From an uncultured Eubacteriales bacterium (GTDB taxonomy: Bacteria; Bacillota; Clostridia; Peptostreptococcales; Anaerovoracaceae), in contig UQEW01000071.1 of NCBI GenBank assembly GCA_900540145.1, positions 1 to 9,420 of the forward strand: DNA of 9,420 nt, read 5' to 3'. The stretch's first letter is position 1. Each line of letters begins with the position of its first letter. The notes under the pieces were generated by a model, which saw only the letters and a list, made by a program, of their open reading frames with translations, did not search any database and was not told where the DNA came from. Both the position numbers and the translations under genes were made by a program. Below are positions 1 to 6,410 of this stretch, piece by piece.

Positions 1-68
1 ACCAAATTGTGAGTTATATGTCAATATGTTTTTTTTGAAAAATGTAGTCGGAAATTATAAAAAAGTTG

Positions 69-96
69 TTGAAAATCCCTATTGTTTTGCTATAAT
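69..96 (+). promoter_or_regulatory. SigA-type promoter of the NhaC antiporter gene
   Basis: The -35 hexamer TTGAAA (69-74) is separated by 16 bases from a perfect -10 TATAAT (91-96). The -10 is preceded by TGC, giving an extended -10 (TGnTATAAT). Transcription should start near 103, leaving a leader of about 45 bases. Bases 1-68 are AT-rich and show no gene I can recognise. Confidence 0.75.
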
Positions 97-133
97 TGTC
101 CTTGCTTATTTTATGCCATTAAGGCAATTGAAA

Positions 134-149
134 GGAGAGATGATAGTTG
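134..149 (+). promoter_or_regulatory. Ribosome binding site selecting a TTG start
   Basis: GGAG at 134-137 lies 9 bases before TTG at 147. The first in-frame ATG (156) is 18 bases away, too far. An ATG at 140 sits almost on top of the Shine-Dalgarno sequence, is in another frame, and reaches a stop after 14 codons. TTG at 147 is therefore the best-supported start of the antiporter. Confidence 0.65.
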
Positions 150-1661
150 CTCAAAATGCTCGCACGGGAAAAGGCCGCTTTTAACAGCAGACGCACCCTG
201 CTTATTATCGCTTTAGTTTTTATAATTACAATTGGTTTTACAAGCGTATTGCCATCTGATGTATCTGAATACGGAGCTTTCTCTTTAGTCCCTGCCATAT
301 TCTTAATAGTGTATATTTTTGTCACTAAGAGAATTCTTGAAGCTTTGATTCTGTCATCTCTGATGGGCTTCGTCATGGTGTCCAGACCGGAAACGATGGA
401 AAACAGTTCATCCTGGATAAGCAATATTTTTTCTAATTTCAGCGATGGGCTTTTAAGCGTTATGATGGATGAAGATATCGCTTGGCTCATTATCGTATGC
501 GGTCTGATGGGAAGCATAATAGCCCTTATTGAGCAATCCGGAGGTTCTTATGCATTTGGCGAATGGATTGCTAAAAAGGCTAAAACAAAAAAGGCTTCTC
601 TTCTTTGGACATGGGTTCTGGGTGTGGTAATATTTATCGATGATTATCTCAATTCTTTAACTGTCGGTTCGTGTATGACAACTCTCACCGATAAACACAA
701 AGTGCCAAGAGAATTTTTATCATATATAGTTGATTCTACCGCAGCTCCCTTGTGCGTTATAATACCTATTTCAACCTGGGCAGTATTCGTTTCAAGGATT
801 TTGGAGACCAATGGCTGGGCTCCTGAAGGAGAGGGGCTTCTCTATTTTGTGAAAACCATACCGTATAATTTTTACGGATGGATAGCAGCAATAATTGTCC
901 CTGTCATAATATTAGGAATCATCCCTATTTTCGGTCCTATGAAAAAAGCTTTTAAACGTGTGGAAGAAGGCGGACCGCTTGCCCCTCCGGGAAGTGAAAA
1001 AATAGATATAAGAGCAGGCAAGGAAAGTATTGTTCCTAACAATCCCAAAGTTATGAATCTATTTCTTCCTATTTTTGTACTGGTAGGCTCCACAGTAGTC
1101 CTTGACTTCGATATGCAGCTTGGCGTTCTTGTTACATTGGCGTTTATGTTTGTACTGTATCTTTTTCAAGGCGTCATGTCGCCTGAAGATTTTACCGATG
1201 TAGCTTTGGAAGGGCTTAAAAACATGATTTTACCATTAATGTTGATGGTGCTTGCATTTTTATTTGCTAATGTGAACGATCAAATACATTTTACATATTA
1301 TGTGATAACTTCAGCTACGCATTTAGTTACTCCTGAACTTCTGCCTTTCGTAATATTCATTGCACTGGCAATCACAGAATTTATAACCGGTACCAACTGG
1401 GGGATGTACATAATAGCGCTGCCAATAGTAATTCCGTTAGCACAAAATCTTGATGCAGATGTTACATTGGCAGTATCGGCTGTTTTAAGCGCCGGAGTAT
1501 TCGGTTCTCATATTTGTTTCTATTCCGATGCTACAGTCATAACCTCTGCTGCAACAGGCTGCAACAATTTCGATCATGCTATGACGCAAGCTCCTTTTGG
1601 GCTTTTAGCTGCAGCTGTATCAGCAATATTATTCCTGATAGCAGGTTTTATCATAAATTAA
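147..1661 (+). CDS. NhaC-family Na+/H+ antiporter
   Basis: This is a 504-residue polytopic inner-membrane protein of the NhaC (Na_H_antiporter, PF03553) family, which exchanges cytoplasmic Na+ for protons or, in relatives such as MleN, couples this to organic acids. Most of the sequence is hydrophobic segments. The family signatures are clear: FIDDYLNSLTVGS (163-175), a TDKHKVPRE loop followed by IVDSTAAPLCVIIP (181-207), TGTNWGMY (414-421) and a late GSHICFYSDATVITSAA block (453-469). Asp165/Asp166 and Asp196 are candidate ion-path residues by analogy. The length is normal for this subgroup. The gene is monocistronic, with its own promoter at 69-96 and a terminator at 1688-1723. Family membership is firm. 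The true substrate (Na+ alone, or Na+ with a carboxylate) cannot be read from the sequence, so no symbol is given. Confidence 0.93.
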   Translation: MLKMLAREKAAFNSRRTLLIIALVFIITIGFTSVLPSDVSEYGAFSLVPAIFLIVYIFVTKRILEALILSSLMGFVMVSRPETMENSSSWISNIFSNFSDGLLSVMMDEDIAWLIIVCGLMGSIIALIEQSGGSYAFGEWIAKKAKTKKASLLWTWVLGVVIFIDDYLNSLTVGSCMTTLTDKHKVPREFLSYIVDSTAAPLCVIIPISTWAVFVSRILETNGWAPEGEGLLYFVKTIPYNFYGWIAAIIVPVIILGIIPIFGPMKKAFKRVEEGGPLAPPGSEKIDIRAGKESIVPNNPKVMNLFLPIFVLVGSTVVLDFDMQLGVLVTLAFMFVLYLFQGVMSPEDFTDVALEGLKNMILPLMLMVLAFLFANVNDQIHFTYYVITSATHLVTPELLPFVIFIALAITEFITGTNWGMYIIALPIVIPLAQNLDADVTLAVSAVLSAGVFGSHICFYSDATVITSAATGCNNFDHAMTQAPFGLLAAAVSAILFLIAGFIIN

Positions 1662-1687
1662 TTTTCCAAACAATTTTTTATAACCAT

Positions 1688-1723
1688 AAAAGGGCCGGTT
1701 GAATTTCTGCAGCCTGCCCTTTT
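1688..1723. terminator. Bidirectional intrinsic terminator between the antiporter gene and sfsA
   Basis: AAAAGGGC (1688-1695) pairs with GCCCTTTT (1716-1723). Inside it GGTTG (1697-1701) pairs with CAGCC (1710-1714), with one C/T mismatch between the two helices and an 8-base loop. The flanking A and T runs give a short U tail in both directions. It lies between two convergent genes, directly against the sfsA stop codon. The inner helix has a G-U pair only in the + transcript, which slightly favours the antiporter direction. Confidence 0.8.
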
Positions 1724-2458
1724 CTACAGATTCACTTCTATTCTCTTTCCGAGGCTGATTTGCTGTGCCGTAACATCGCATTCGAAAGCCCAAACTTTTA
1801 CTCCCATTTTATGTGCATATCTCAGAGCATCTCCAAAAGCTTTATGTTTTTCATCATTAGGTTTAAAGGCTTTGACGCCTTTCATCTGTATTACAAATAT
1901 GACATAAGCTTCTTTTCCTTCTTTTAATGCGTTTTCTAATTCTTTCAAATGTTTTATGCCCCTTTCTGTAGGAGCGTCAGGAAAATATGCTATGCCTTTT
2001 GATTCTAAAGTAACTCCTTTTACTTCAATATATTTTGTTCTTCCTTTAGAATCAGAAATCTTAAAATCTAATCTTGAATCACCATATCTTGCCTCCGGTT
2101 TAATATCTGCCGCATAATCAGCATCGTCTGCATTGCTGCTGATGTCTTGAAGTTTAAGATATCCGCTCTCCAGTGCTTCCTTTATGACTTTATTAGGCGC
2201 CTGAGAATCCATGTTGACCATAATCGATCCTGATTCTGTATCTTTTTCTATTCCAATCAGAGAATATCTCAGCTTTCTGCTGCCCATACGCCCAAAATGA
2301 TCCTCCAGATAAACTGTTGCTCCTGTTATCAGCAGTTCTTCACATCTGCCTGTATTTTTTACGTGGGCTTTTGCTTCTATTCCATCGACAAAAACATCTG
2401 CTATGAACCTGTTAGGTCTTGATAAGAAAATTCCTTTTACTATTTTTTCATACTTCAT
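1724..2458 (-). CDS. sfsA: SfsA-family DNA/RNA nuclease
   Basis: This is a 244-residue SfsA-family protein (sugar fermentation stimulation A), now generally annotated as a DNA/RNA nuclease with a PD-(D/E)XK fold. Its cellular role is still poorly defined. The N-terminal OB-like part contains RPNRFIADV (14-22) and HVKNTGR (32-38). The C-terminal catalytic part contains SRLDF with Asp131, then YIEVKG with Glu145 and Lys147, followed by the family block FPDAPTERGIKHL (159-171). I chose the ATG at 2458 because homologues begin about here (MKYEKIVKG) and reach about 230-245 residues. The same frame stays open to an ATG at 2578, but that adds 40 hydrophobic residues overlapping lgt and is not SfsA-like. 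No Shine-Dalgarno sequence precedes 2458, nor the alternative ATG at 2488, so the exact start is uncertain. Confidence 0.92.
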   Translation of the reverse strand: MKYEKIVKGIFLSRPNRFIADVFVDGIEAKAHVKNTGRCEELLITGATVYLEDHFGRMGSRKLRYSLIGIEKDTESGSIMVNMDSQAPNKVIKEALESGYLKLQDISSNADDADYAADIKPEARYGDSRLDFKISDSKGRTKYIEVKGVTLESKGIAYFPDAPTERGIKHLKELENALKEGKEAYVIFVIQMKGVKAFKPNDEKHKAFGDALRYAHKMGVKVWAFECDVTAQQISLGKRIEVNL

Positions 2459-2465
2459 AATAAAA

Positions 2466-2474
2466 ATAGTACCA
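2466..2474 (-). promoter_or_regulatory. Possible extended -10 of sfsA (leaderless transcript?)
   Basis: On the minus strand TGGTACTAT (2474 down to 2466) fits an extended -10 (TGn plus a 4/6 TATAAT match). It lies 7 bases before the sfsA ATG, so transcription would begin at or next to the A of the start codon. No good -35 is seen. A competing minus-strand promoter could be TTGCCT (2531-2536), 16 bases, TATTAT (2509-2514). Confidence 0.3.
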
Positions 2475-2481
2475 AACTTTA

Positions 2482-2510
2482 ATGACATTTGGTAGTTTTT
2501 TTTGTATAAT
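2482..2510 (+). promoter_or_regulatory. SigA-type promoter of lgt-ychF
   Basis: ATGACA (2482-2487, 5/6 match to TTGACA) and a perfect TATAAT (2505-2510) are separated by exactly 17 bases. Start is expected near 2517, with a leader of about 37 bases ending in AAGGAG (2541-2546), 7 bases before the lgt ATG. The element lies within the 95-base region shared with divergent sfsA, so polymerase binding for the two genes may compete. Confidence 0.75.
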
Positions 2511-2553
2511 AATATGAAACCTAAAAATAAAGGCAACACAAAGGAGATTATTA

Positions 2554-3309
2554 ATGGTATCACCCGGTTCTGTAGCATTCAGCGTGTTCGGTTTTGATAT
2601 AATGTGGTACGGCCTGCTTATCGGTTTTGGCTTTATGCTCGCCGTGCTCATAACTTACTTTCGCGCTCCTAAATACAATATAGATCCTGACTTTATACTC
2701 ACATTGACTATCTGGATCATCCCTTCTGCTATAATAGGCGCAAGGCTTTATTATGTCATATTCAGCTGGGATGACTTTTCAGGAGATCTTTCAAAAATAT
2801 TTGATATAAGAAGCGGCGGTCTGGCTATTCACGGAGGACTGATAATGTGTTTTATAGTGGGTTACTTCGTATGTAGACATTATAAAGTTAAATTTTTAGA
2901 TGCAGCCGATCTGATAGCGCCTGTTATACCATTGGCCCAAGCTATAGGAAGATGGGGCAATTTCTTCAACGAAGAAGCTCACGGCGGCCCGACCGACCTT
3001 CCGTGGGCTCAAATCATAGATGGTGTGGGCTATCATCCCACATTCCTGTATGAATCTATGTGGTGTTTCCTGTTATTCATCTTCTTAATGTACTTTGCCA
3101 ATCATAAGCGTAAGTTCGCAGGTCAAATAATTTGTCTATATGGTATGTTATACTCAGTCGAAAGATTTTTTGTTGAAGGACTAAGGACTGACAGTTTAAT
3201 GATAGGGCCTCTGCGCCAGGCGCAGGTCCTCAGTCTCGCATTAATCGCCGGCTGTATCATAATATATATAATTTTAAGAAAACGCGCTCTACATACGAGC
3301 AATAAATAA
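2554..3309 (+). CDS. lgt: Prolipoprotein diacylglyceryl transferase Lgt
   Basis: Lgt transfers diacylglyceryl from phosphatidylglycerol to the lipobox cysteine of prolipoproteins, the first step of bacterial lipoprotein maturation, at the outer face of the cytoplasmic membrane. The 251-residue protein is polytopic and has the full set of family motifs: GGLAIHGG (88-95) with the essential His93, GRWGNFFNEE (132-141) with Arg133, Asn136 and Glu140, HPTFLYES (161-168), and an SVERFFVEGLRTDS block (201-214) with Arg204, Glu208 and Arg211. The C-terminus is basic (LRKRALHTSNK), consistent with a cytoplasmic end. The start is fixed by AAGGAG 7 bases upstream. It is the first gene of a likely operon with ychF. 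A Lit-like lipoprotein-modifying enzyme lies downstream on the other strand. Confidence 0.97.
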   Translation: MVSPGSVAFSVFGFDIMWYGLLIGFGFMLAVLITYFRAPKYNIDPDFILTLTIWIIPSAIIGARLYYVIFSWDDFSGDLSKIFDIRSGGLAIHGGLIMCFIVGYFVCRHYKVKFLDAADLIAPVIPLAQAIGRWGNFFNEEAHGGPTDLPWAQIIDGVGYHPTFLYESMWCFLLFIFLMYFANHKRKFAGQIICLYGMLYSVERFFVEGLRTDSLMIGPLRQAQVLSLALIAGCIIIYIILRKRALHTSNK

Positions 3310-3333
3310 TAAACCAATACAAAGGAGAAATAT

Positions 3334-4425
3334 ATGAGATTAGGAATCGTTGGACTTCCCAATGTAGGTAAAAGTACTCTTTTCAACGCTATTACAAAAG
3401 CCGGAGCAGAAGCTGCCAATTATCCGTTCTGTACAATAGAACCCAATATCGGAGTCGTTACTGTCCCTGACCAGCGCCTTAAAGTGCTCCATGACATGTA
3501 TAATTCCAAAAAAACTATCTACACCACTATAGAGTTCTGCGATATAGCCGGTCTTGTAAAAGGCGCTTCAAAAGGAGAAGGCCTCGGTAACAAATTTCTG
3601 GGACATATCCGCGAAGTAGACGCCATAGTGCATGTAGTAAGATGTTTTGAAAACGACAACATCGTTCATGTAGAAGGACATATTGACCCAGCCTCCGACA
3701 TCGACACCATAAATACTGAGCTGCTTCTTTCAGACATGGAAATTCTGGAAAGAAGAATCCAGAAGACCTCCAAAGCAGCCAAAGCAGACAAATCCATGCA
3801 GGTCGAGTTAGATCTCCTAAACAGAATCTATTCCTGGCTGGGCGAAGGTAAAAACGCCCGTTCTATGGAGCTGGATGAAGATGAAGCTGCTTTCGTAAAG
3901 ACACTGGATCTTTTGTCATATAAGCCTATAATATATGTGGCCAACGTTTCCGACAGCGATATTGCTTCCGGGGATAATGAATATGTAAAAAAGGTGCGTC
4001 AAATTGCTGAGTCTGAAAATGCTGAAGTTACAGTCATATGTGCTGAGCTTGAGTCAGAAGTTGCTGAACTTGACGACGAAGAAAGAGCTTTATTCCTCAA
4101 CGAACTGGGTATCGAAGAATCAGGATTGGATCAACTTATTAAAGCATCTTATTCTCTTCTCGACCTTATATCCTTCCTTACCGCAGGCGAACCGGAGGTA
4201 AGAGCCTGGACCATAAAGCGCGGCACAAAAGCTCCTCAAGCGGCAGGAAAAATACATTCCGACTTTGAAAAAGGCTTCATCAGGGCAGAAACCATAGCCT
4301 ATGACAAACTTATCGAATGCGGCGGAAATTTAGCCACTGCCAAAGAAAAAGGCCTGATACGTTCCGAGGGTAAAGATTACGTCGTTAAGGACGGCGATGT
4401 AATGCACTTCCTGTTTAATGTATAA
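3334..4425 (+). CDS. ychF: YchF/OLA1-family ribosome-associated ATPase
   Basis: This 363-residue cytoplasmic P-loop protein belongs to the Obg-related YchF family, which binds ribosomes, hydrolyses ATP in characterised members, and is linked to redox and stress responses. The N-terminal G domain shows Walker A GLPNVGKST (7-15), DIAG (70-73) as G3 and NVSD (204-207) as G4. A helical insert covers about residues 120-195. The C-terminal TGS domain (about 280-363) includes EVRAWTIKRGTKAPQAAGKIH and ends HFLFNV. Length is typical. The G4 motif is unusual: YchF proteins normally carry NxxE, associated with ATP preference, while this one has Asp207. The start has AAAGGAG at 3321-3327, 6 bases upstream. 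It follows lgt by 24 bases with no promoter visible between them, and a strong terminator follows, so co-transcription with lgt is likely. Confidence 0.97.
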   Translation: MRLGIVGLPNVGKSTLFNAITKAGAEAANYPFCTIEPNIGVVTVPDQRLKVLHDMYNSKKTIYTTIEFCDIAGLVKGASKGEGLGNKFLGHIREVDAIVHVVRCFENDNIVHVEGHIDPASDIDTINTELLLSDMEILERRIQKTSKAAKADKSMQVELDLLNRIYSWLGEGKNARSMELDEDEAAFVKTLDLLSYKPIIYVANVSDSDIASGDNEYVKKVRQIAESENAEVTVICAELESEVAELDDEERALFLNELGIEESGLDQLIKASYSLLDLISFLTAGEPEVRAWTIKRGTKAPQAAGKIHSDFEKGFIRAETIAYDKLIECGGNLATAKEKGLIRSEGKDYVVKDGDVMHFLFNV

Positions 4426-4455
4426 AATAAAGTATTATGCGATAAAATGCCCATA

Positions 4456-4489
4456 TATAAAACCGGTCTTTTTAATGACCGGTTTTATA
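4456..4489. terminator. Bidirectional terminator between ychF and the convergent operon
   Basis: A perfect 13-bp stem (4456-4468 with 4477-4489), core ACCGGTC/GACCGGT, has the 8-base loop TTTTTAAT. AT pairs flank the GC core on both sides, giving U-rich tails in both directions. It lies 30 bases past the ychF stop and just past the end of the minus-strand operon, so it probably serves both. Confidence 0.88.
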
Positions 4490-4511
4490 AAATTACATAT
4501 AATGAATTGTT

Positions 4512-4742
4512 CTATTGCTGCCTTTCTGCTGCCTCTAAAAGTTCTCTTTCCTCTTCATCTGTAAGGTTCATGGCAGAGCTTATTTTCAATATAGTTTCTC
4601 TTTCCAGCACGAAATTATCTTCTGTGCATAATCTGATGAAATCCGTCTTACTTAAATTAAGCTGAGAAAAAGTCACTTCACCAGAAGCAATTTTTTTATC
4701 ATATAATCTAAAGAAAACACTTTTAAATCTTATTTCCTCCAT
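4512..4742 (-). CDS. Small HTH-like (possibly XRE-type) protein
   Basis: This is a 76-residue cytoplasmic protein that I cannot identify by family. It is short, charged and helical. Residues about 22-60 read like the second half of a Cro/C1-type domain (FSQLNLSKTDF, then ERETILKISSAMNLT), followed by an acidic helix DEEERELLEAAE (62-73). That pattern, 'start the helix, pick the residue class, then LnLteeEreeLL', occurs in many small Firmicute HTH proteins, but the first recognition helices are not convincing. The ATG at 4742 has TAGGAG 8 bases upstream, inside the preceding gene. The two genes overlap by 20 bases, so translation is probably coupled. It is the last gene of the pantothenate kinase operon. 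A regulatory role is inference only. Confidence 0.75.
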   Translation of the reverse strand: MEEIRFKSVFFRLYDKKIASGEVTFSQLNLSKTDFIRLCTEDNFVLERETILKISSAMNLTDEEERELLEAAERQQ

Positions 4743-5379
4743 CTTTTAGTCTCCTATAAACCAATTGCAATATTATTATTTGGATCAGCGCCAATATAAT
4801 TATCATGATTCCGCAATGCATAAAAAACTCTTCAGGCAATATCCTTATTACCGGATCGGTGGTTGCATCGAAAATCCAATAATCGTTTCTGAAAAATATT
4901 GTGTGCATCGCAGTAAAAGCCCAATCCCAATCTATGATCAATGCGCATCCGCATGTAGATGCAATTATTGCAATCACTATGCCTGTGAATTTCATCCATT
5001 TAAACGACAGACTTTTTTTCTTAACCCATGCAACAATCCAAAGTACCAGCAAAATTACAGCTGCGATAGAAAAAATCTGCATAAAGATAAAGATGTCTTT
5101 TACTTCCTCAAAATGTATACGCCCTTGCTGGGACATGATTAAATCAGGGAAGTTCAATTCTGACGGTCCTCCCAGCAAATTATAATCTATTAACACATCA
5201 TAATTAGCTCTTATCACAGTCTCAGACATCCCCGACATCTGTGGGATATCCAAATAATCTATATCAAAATAATAAAGCGGTCTAAACATCACAGTGATTG
5301 TCACTGATATGCATAAAACCCCAATTGCCGCAAATACAGCAGCAATAATATTTCCGGCTACATTAACAATCTTTTTCAT
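4723..5379 (-). CDS. Lit-like TIGR01906 (DUF1461) integral membrane protein
   Basis: This 218-residue protein belongs to the TIGR01906/DUF1461 family, which contains Lit, the lipoprotein intramolecular transacylase that moves an acyl chain onto the N-terminal cysteine to give lyso-form lipoproteins. Four membrane segments are visible: about 10-32, 98-118, 130-150 and 185-207. The loop KKKSLSFKWMK (120-130) and the RRLKDGG tail are positively charged, placing both ends inside and two acidic/aromatic domains outside (33-95, 151-184). Family hallmarks are FRPLYYFDIDY (32-42), GRIHFEEVKDIF (86-97), MHTIFFRNDYWIFD (158-171) and ILPEEFFMH (180-188). His89 and His159 match the two histidines I recall as essential in Lit. 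The gene starts 9 bases after the kinase stop with no clear Shine-Dalgarno, suggesting coupled translation. Family membership is firm; Lit activity is inferred. Confidence 0.88.
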   Translation of the reverse strand: MKKIVNVAGNIIAAVFAAIGVLCISVTITVMFRPLYYFDIDYLDIPQMSGMSETVIRANYDVLIDYNLLGGPSELNFPDLIMSQQGRIHFEEVKDIFIFMQIFSIAAVILLVLWIVAWVKKKSLSFKWMKFTGIVIAIIASTCGCALIIDWDWAFTAMHTIFFRNDYWIFDATTDPVIRILPEEFFMHCGIMIIILALIQIIILQLVYRRLKDGGNKI

Positions 5380-5388
5380 TGGTAAAAT

Positions 5389-6228
5389 TTATACTGGCTT
5401 AAGGCAGCGCTTAGCAGCCAGAGCAGTGCCTATAGCAGTACCGTATTCTCCATCTTCAGGTATTATAAAGTTTACATACGGGTACATGATCTTTATCATA
5501 TCACAAACGCTCCAGCACTCAGGAAAGTTGATAAGATTGCCTATAAGTACAAAGTCCTTTATATTATATCCGTTTGCTATCAATACCGCGGTCTGGCAAA
5601 TCGTTTCTATAACCATATGCACAATTCCTGCCGCTTTATCCTCGCAATCGGCTCTTGAAGATGCTTTGCCGAAATTTGATGCTGTAATCTCAAGATCAAG
5701 CCCCGGAAGAGGTTTGTTGGAAATGTCTCCTATTCTTAAATCGATATGAGCTACATTTCCATCACTGGCCATTTCCTGTATTTTATCAACGTCGTCTGTA
5801 TTAAGCATAAGCTTTGAAAGCCCCGTTATAGTTCCTCCTCCAATGCCTATTCCTCCAAGGTGGGTAGGGATGCGGTTTTGTACCCTTACAAAAGAAGTTC
5901 CTGTCCCCATGCTCACTACCATAAAATCTTCTTTTCCCTCAGCAAAATATCCTCCGCCTACTCCGTTGGCAGAAAACTCATCCACTTTATATGTAGGTAA
6001 TCCATAAATCTTCTGTTTTATATTACTGCTTCCAACCCCTGTTAAATTTACTTGATCTATGTCAATCAACTCTAAATCATTATCGTATAAAAACTTGCCA
6101 AATGCACCAAATAGAGATGCAATGGCGTTGCTGGCAGTAATCTGTACCGGCAACAGCATTTCTTCCCCATTAAATCCTGCAATTTTAGTAGTGCTTCCCC
6201 CTATATCAATTCCTACAACTATTCCCAT
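5389..6228 (-). CDS. coaW: Type II pantothenate kinase
   Basis: This 279-residue cytoplasmic protein has the ASKHA (actin/hexokinase) fold of type II pantothenate kinases. They phosphorylate pantothenate with ATP in the first step of coenzyme A synthesis. Visible motifs are phosphate-1 GIDIGGSTTKIAGF (6-19); TGVGSS (63-68); VDEFSANGVGGGYF (82-95) with Glu84 as likely catalytic base; phosphate-2 VVSMGTGTSFVRV (104-116); HLGGIGIGGGTITGLSKLM (123-141); and an adenosine-type VLIGNL motif near the end, then GTAIGTALAAK. Length fits the family. The ATG at 6228 has AAAGGA 6 bases upstream. It leads an operon with the Lit-like and HTH-like genes, from the promoter at 6296-6324. Other ASKHA kinases share the phosphate motifs, but the Glu84 and GGIGIGGGT blocks favour this assignment. 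The symbol follows the S. aureus enzyme. Confidence 0.9.
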   Translation of the reverse strand: MGIVVGIDIGGSTTKIAGFNGEEMLLPVQITASNAIASLFGAFGKFLYDNDLELIDIDQVNLTGVGSSNIKQKIYGLPTYKVDEFSANGVGGGYFAEGKEDFMVVSMGTGTSFVRVQNRIPTHLGGIGIGGGTITGLSKLMLNTDDVDKIQEMASDGNVAHIDLRIGDISNKPLPGLDLEITASNFGKASSRADCEDKAAGIVHMVIETICQTAVLIANGYNIKDFVLIGNLINFPECWSVCDMIKIMYPYVNFIIPEDGEYGTAIGTALAAKRCLKPV

Positions 6229-6295
6229 CTTAAATCCTTTCTCTTCTGTATGCGTTTATTATTAACGATAGCTGTTGTTATAAAATAACGCATTA

Positions 6296-6324
6296 ATTAT
6301 AACATAGCGATTATAACATGTTAA
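6296..6324 (-). promoter_or_regulatory. SigA-type promoter of the pantothenate kinase operon
   Basis: On the minus strand TTAACA (6324-6319, 5/6 match) and TATAAT (6301-6296) are 17 bases apart. The -10 is extended by TGT. Start is expected near 6289, about 60 bases before the ATG. A 10-base direct repeat (ATTATAACAT on +, 6296-6305 and 6310-6319) duplicates the extended -10. A palindrome TAACATGTTA (6314-6323) overlaps the -35, and GTTAT-N3-ATAAC (6277-6289) lies at the start site. Confidence 0.75.
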
Positions 6325-6349
6325 CCCCAATATTATCATCGTGAATCTG

Positions 6350-6381
6350 AAAACCCGACAAAATAATTTTTGTCGGGTTTT
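6350..6381 (-). terminator. Intrinsic terminator of the P-type ATPase gene
   Basis: A 14-bp perfect stem (6350-6363 with 6368-6381) has core CCCGACA/TGTCGGG and a 4-base loop. In the minus transcript it lies 30-61 bases after the ATPase stop and ends in UUUUC. The T run is longer on the + strand (6378-6383), but no + gene needs termination here. It insulates the ATPase from the kinase promoter. Confidence 0.82.
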
Positions 6382-6410
6382 TTGATCATTGATTGTTATA
6401 ATTGTTTATT

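Noticed and set aside
114..126. TGCC-N5-GGCA hairpin in the antiporter leader
   Set aside because: Only four base pairs with no extension and no U-run; too weak to call a regulatory structure.
2459..2578. N-terminal extension of SfsA to 284 residues with a membrane-like segment
   Set aside because: The 40 added residues overlap the lgt promoter, ribosome site and start on the opposite strand, and SfsA proteins begin at about the MKYEKIVKG position.
2514..2594. 26-codon ORF starting at an ATG in the lgt leader
   Set aside because: There is no ribosome binding site, and the ATG is close to the predicted transcription start; it overlaps lgt out of frame.
4765..5185. Two + strand ORFs opposite the Lit-like gene
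   Set aside because: They are antisense to a well-supported membrane protein, are rich in Tyr, His and Cys as expected of shadow frames, and lack ribosome sites.
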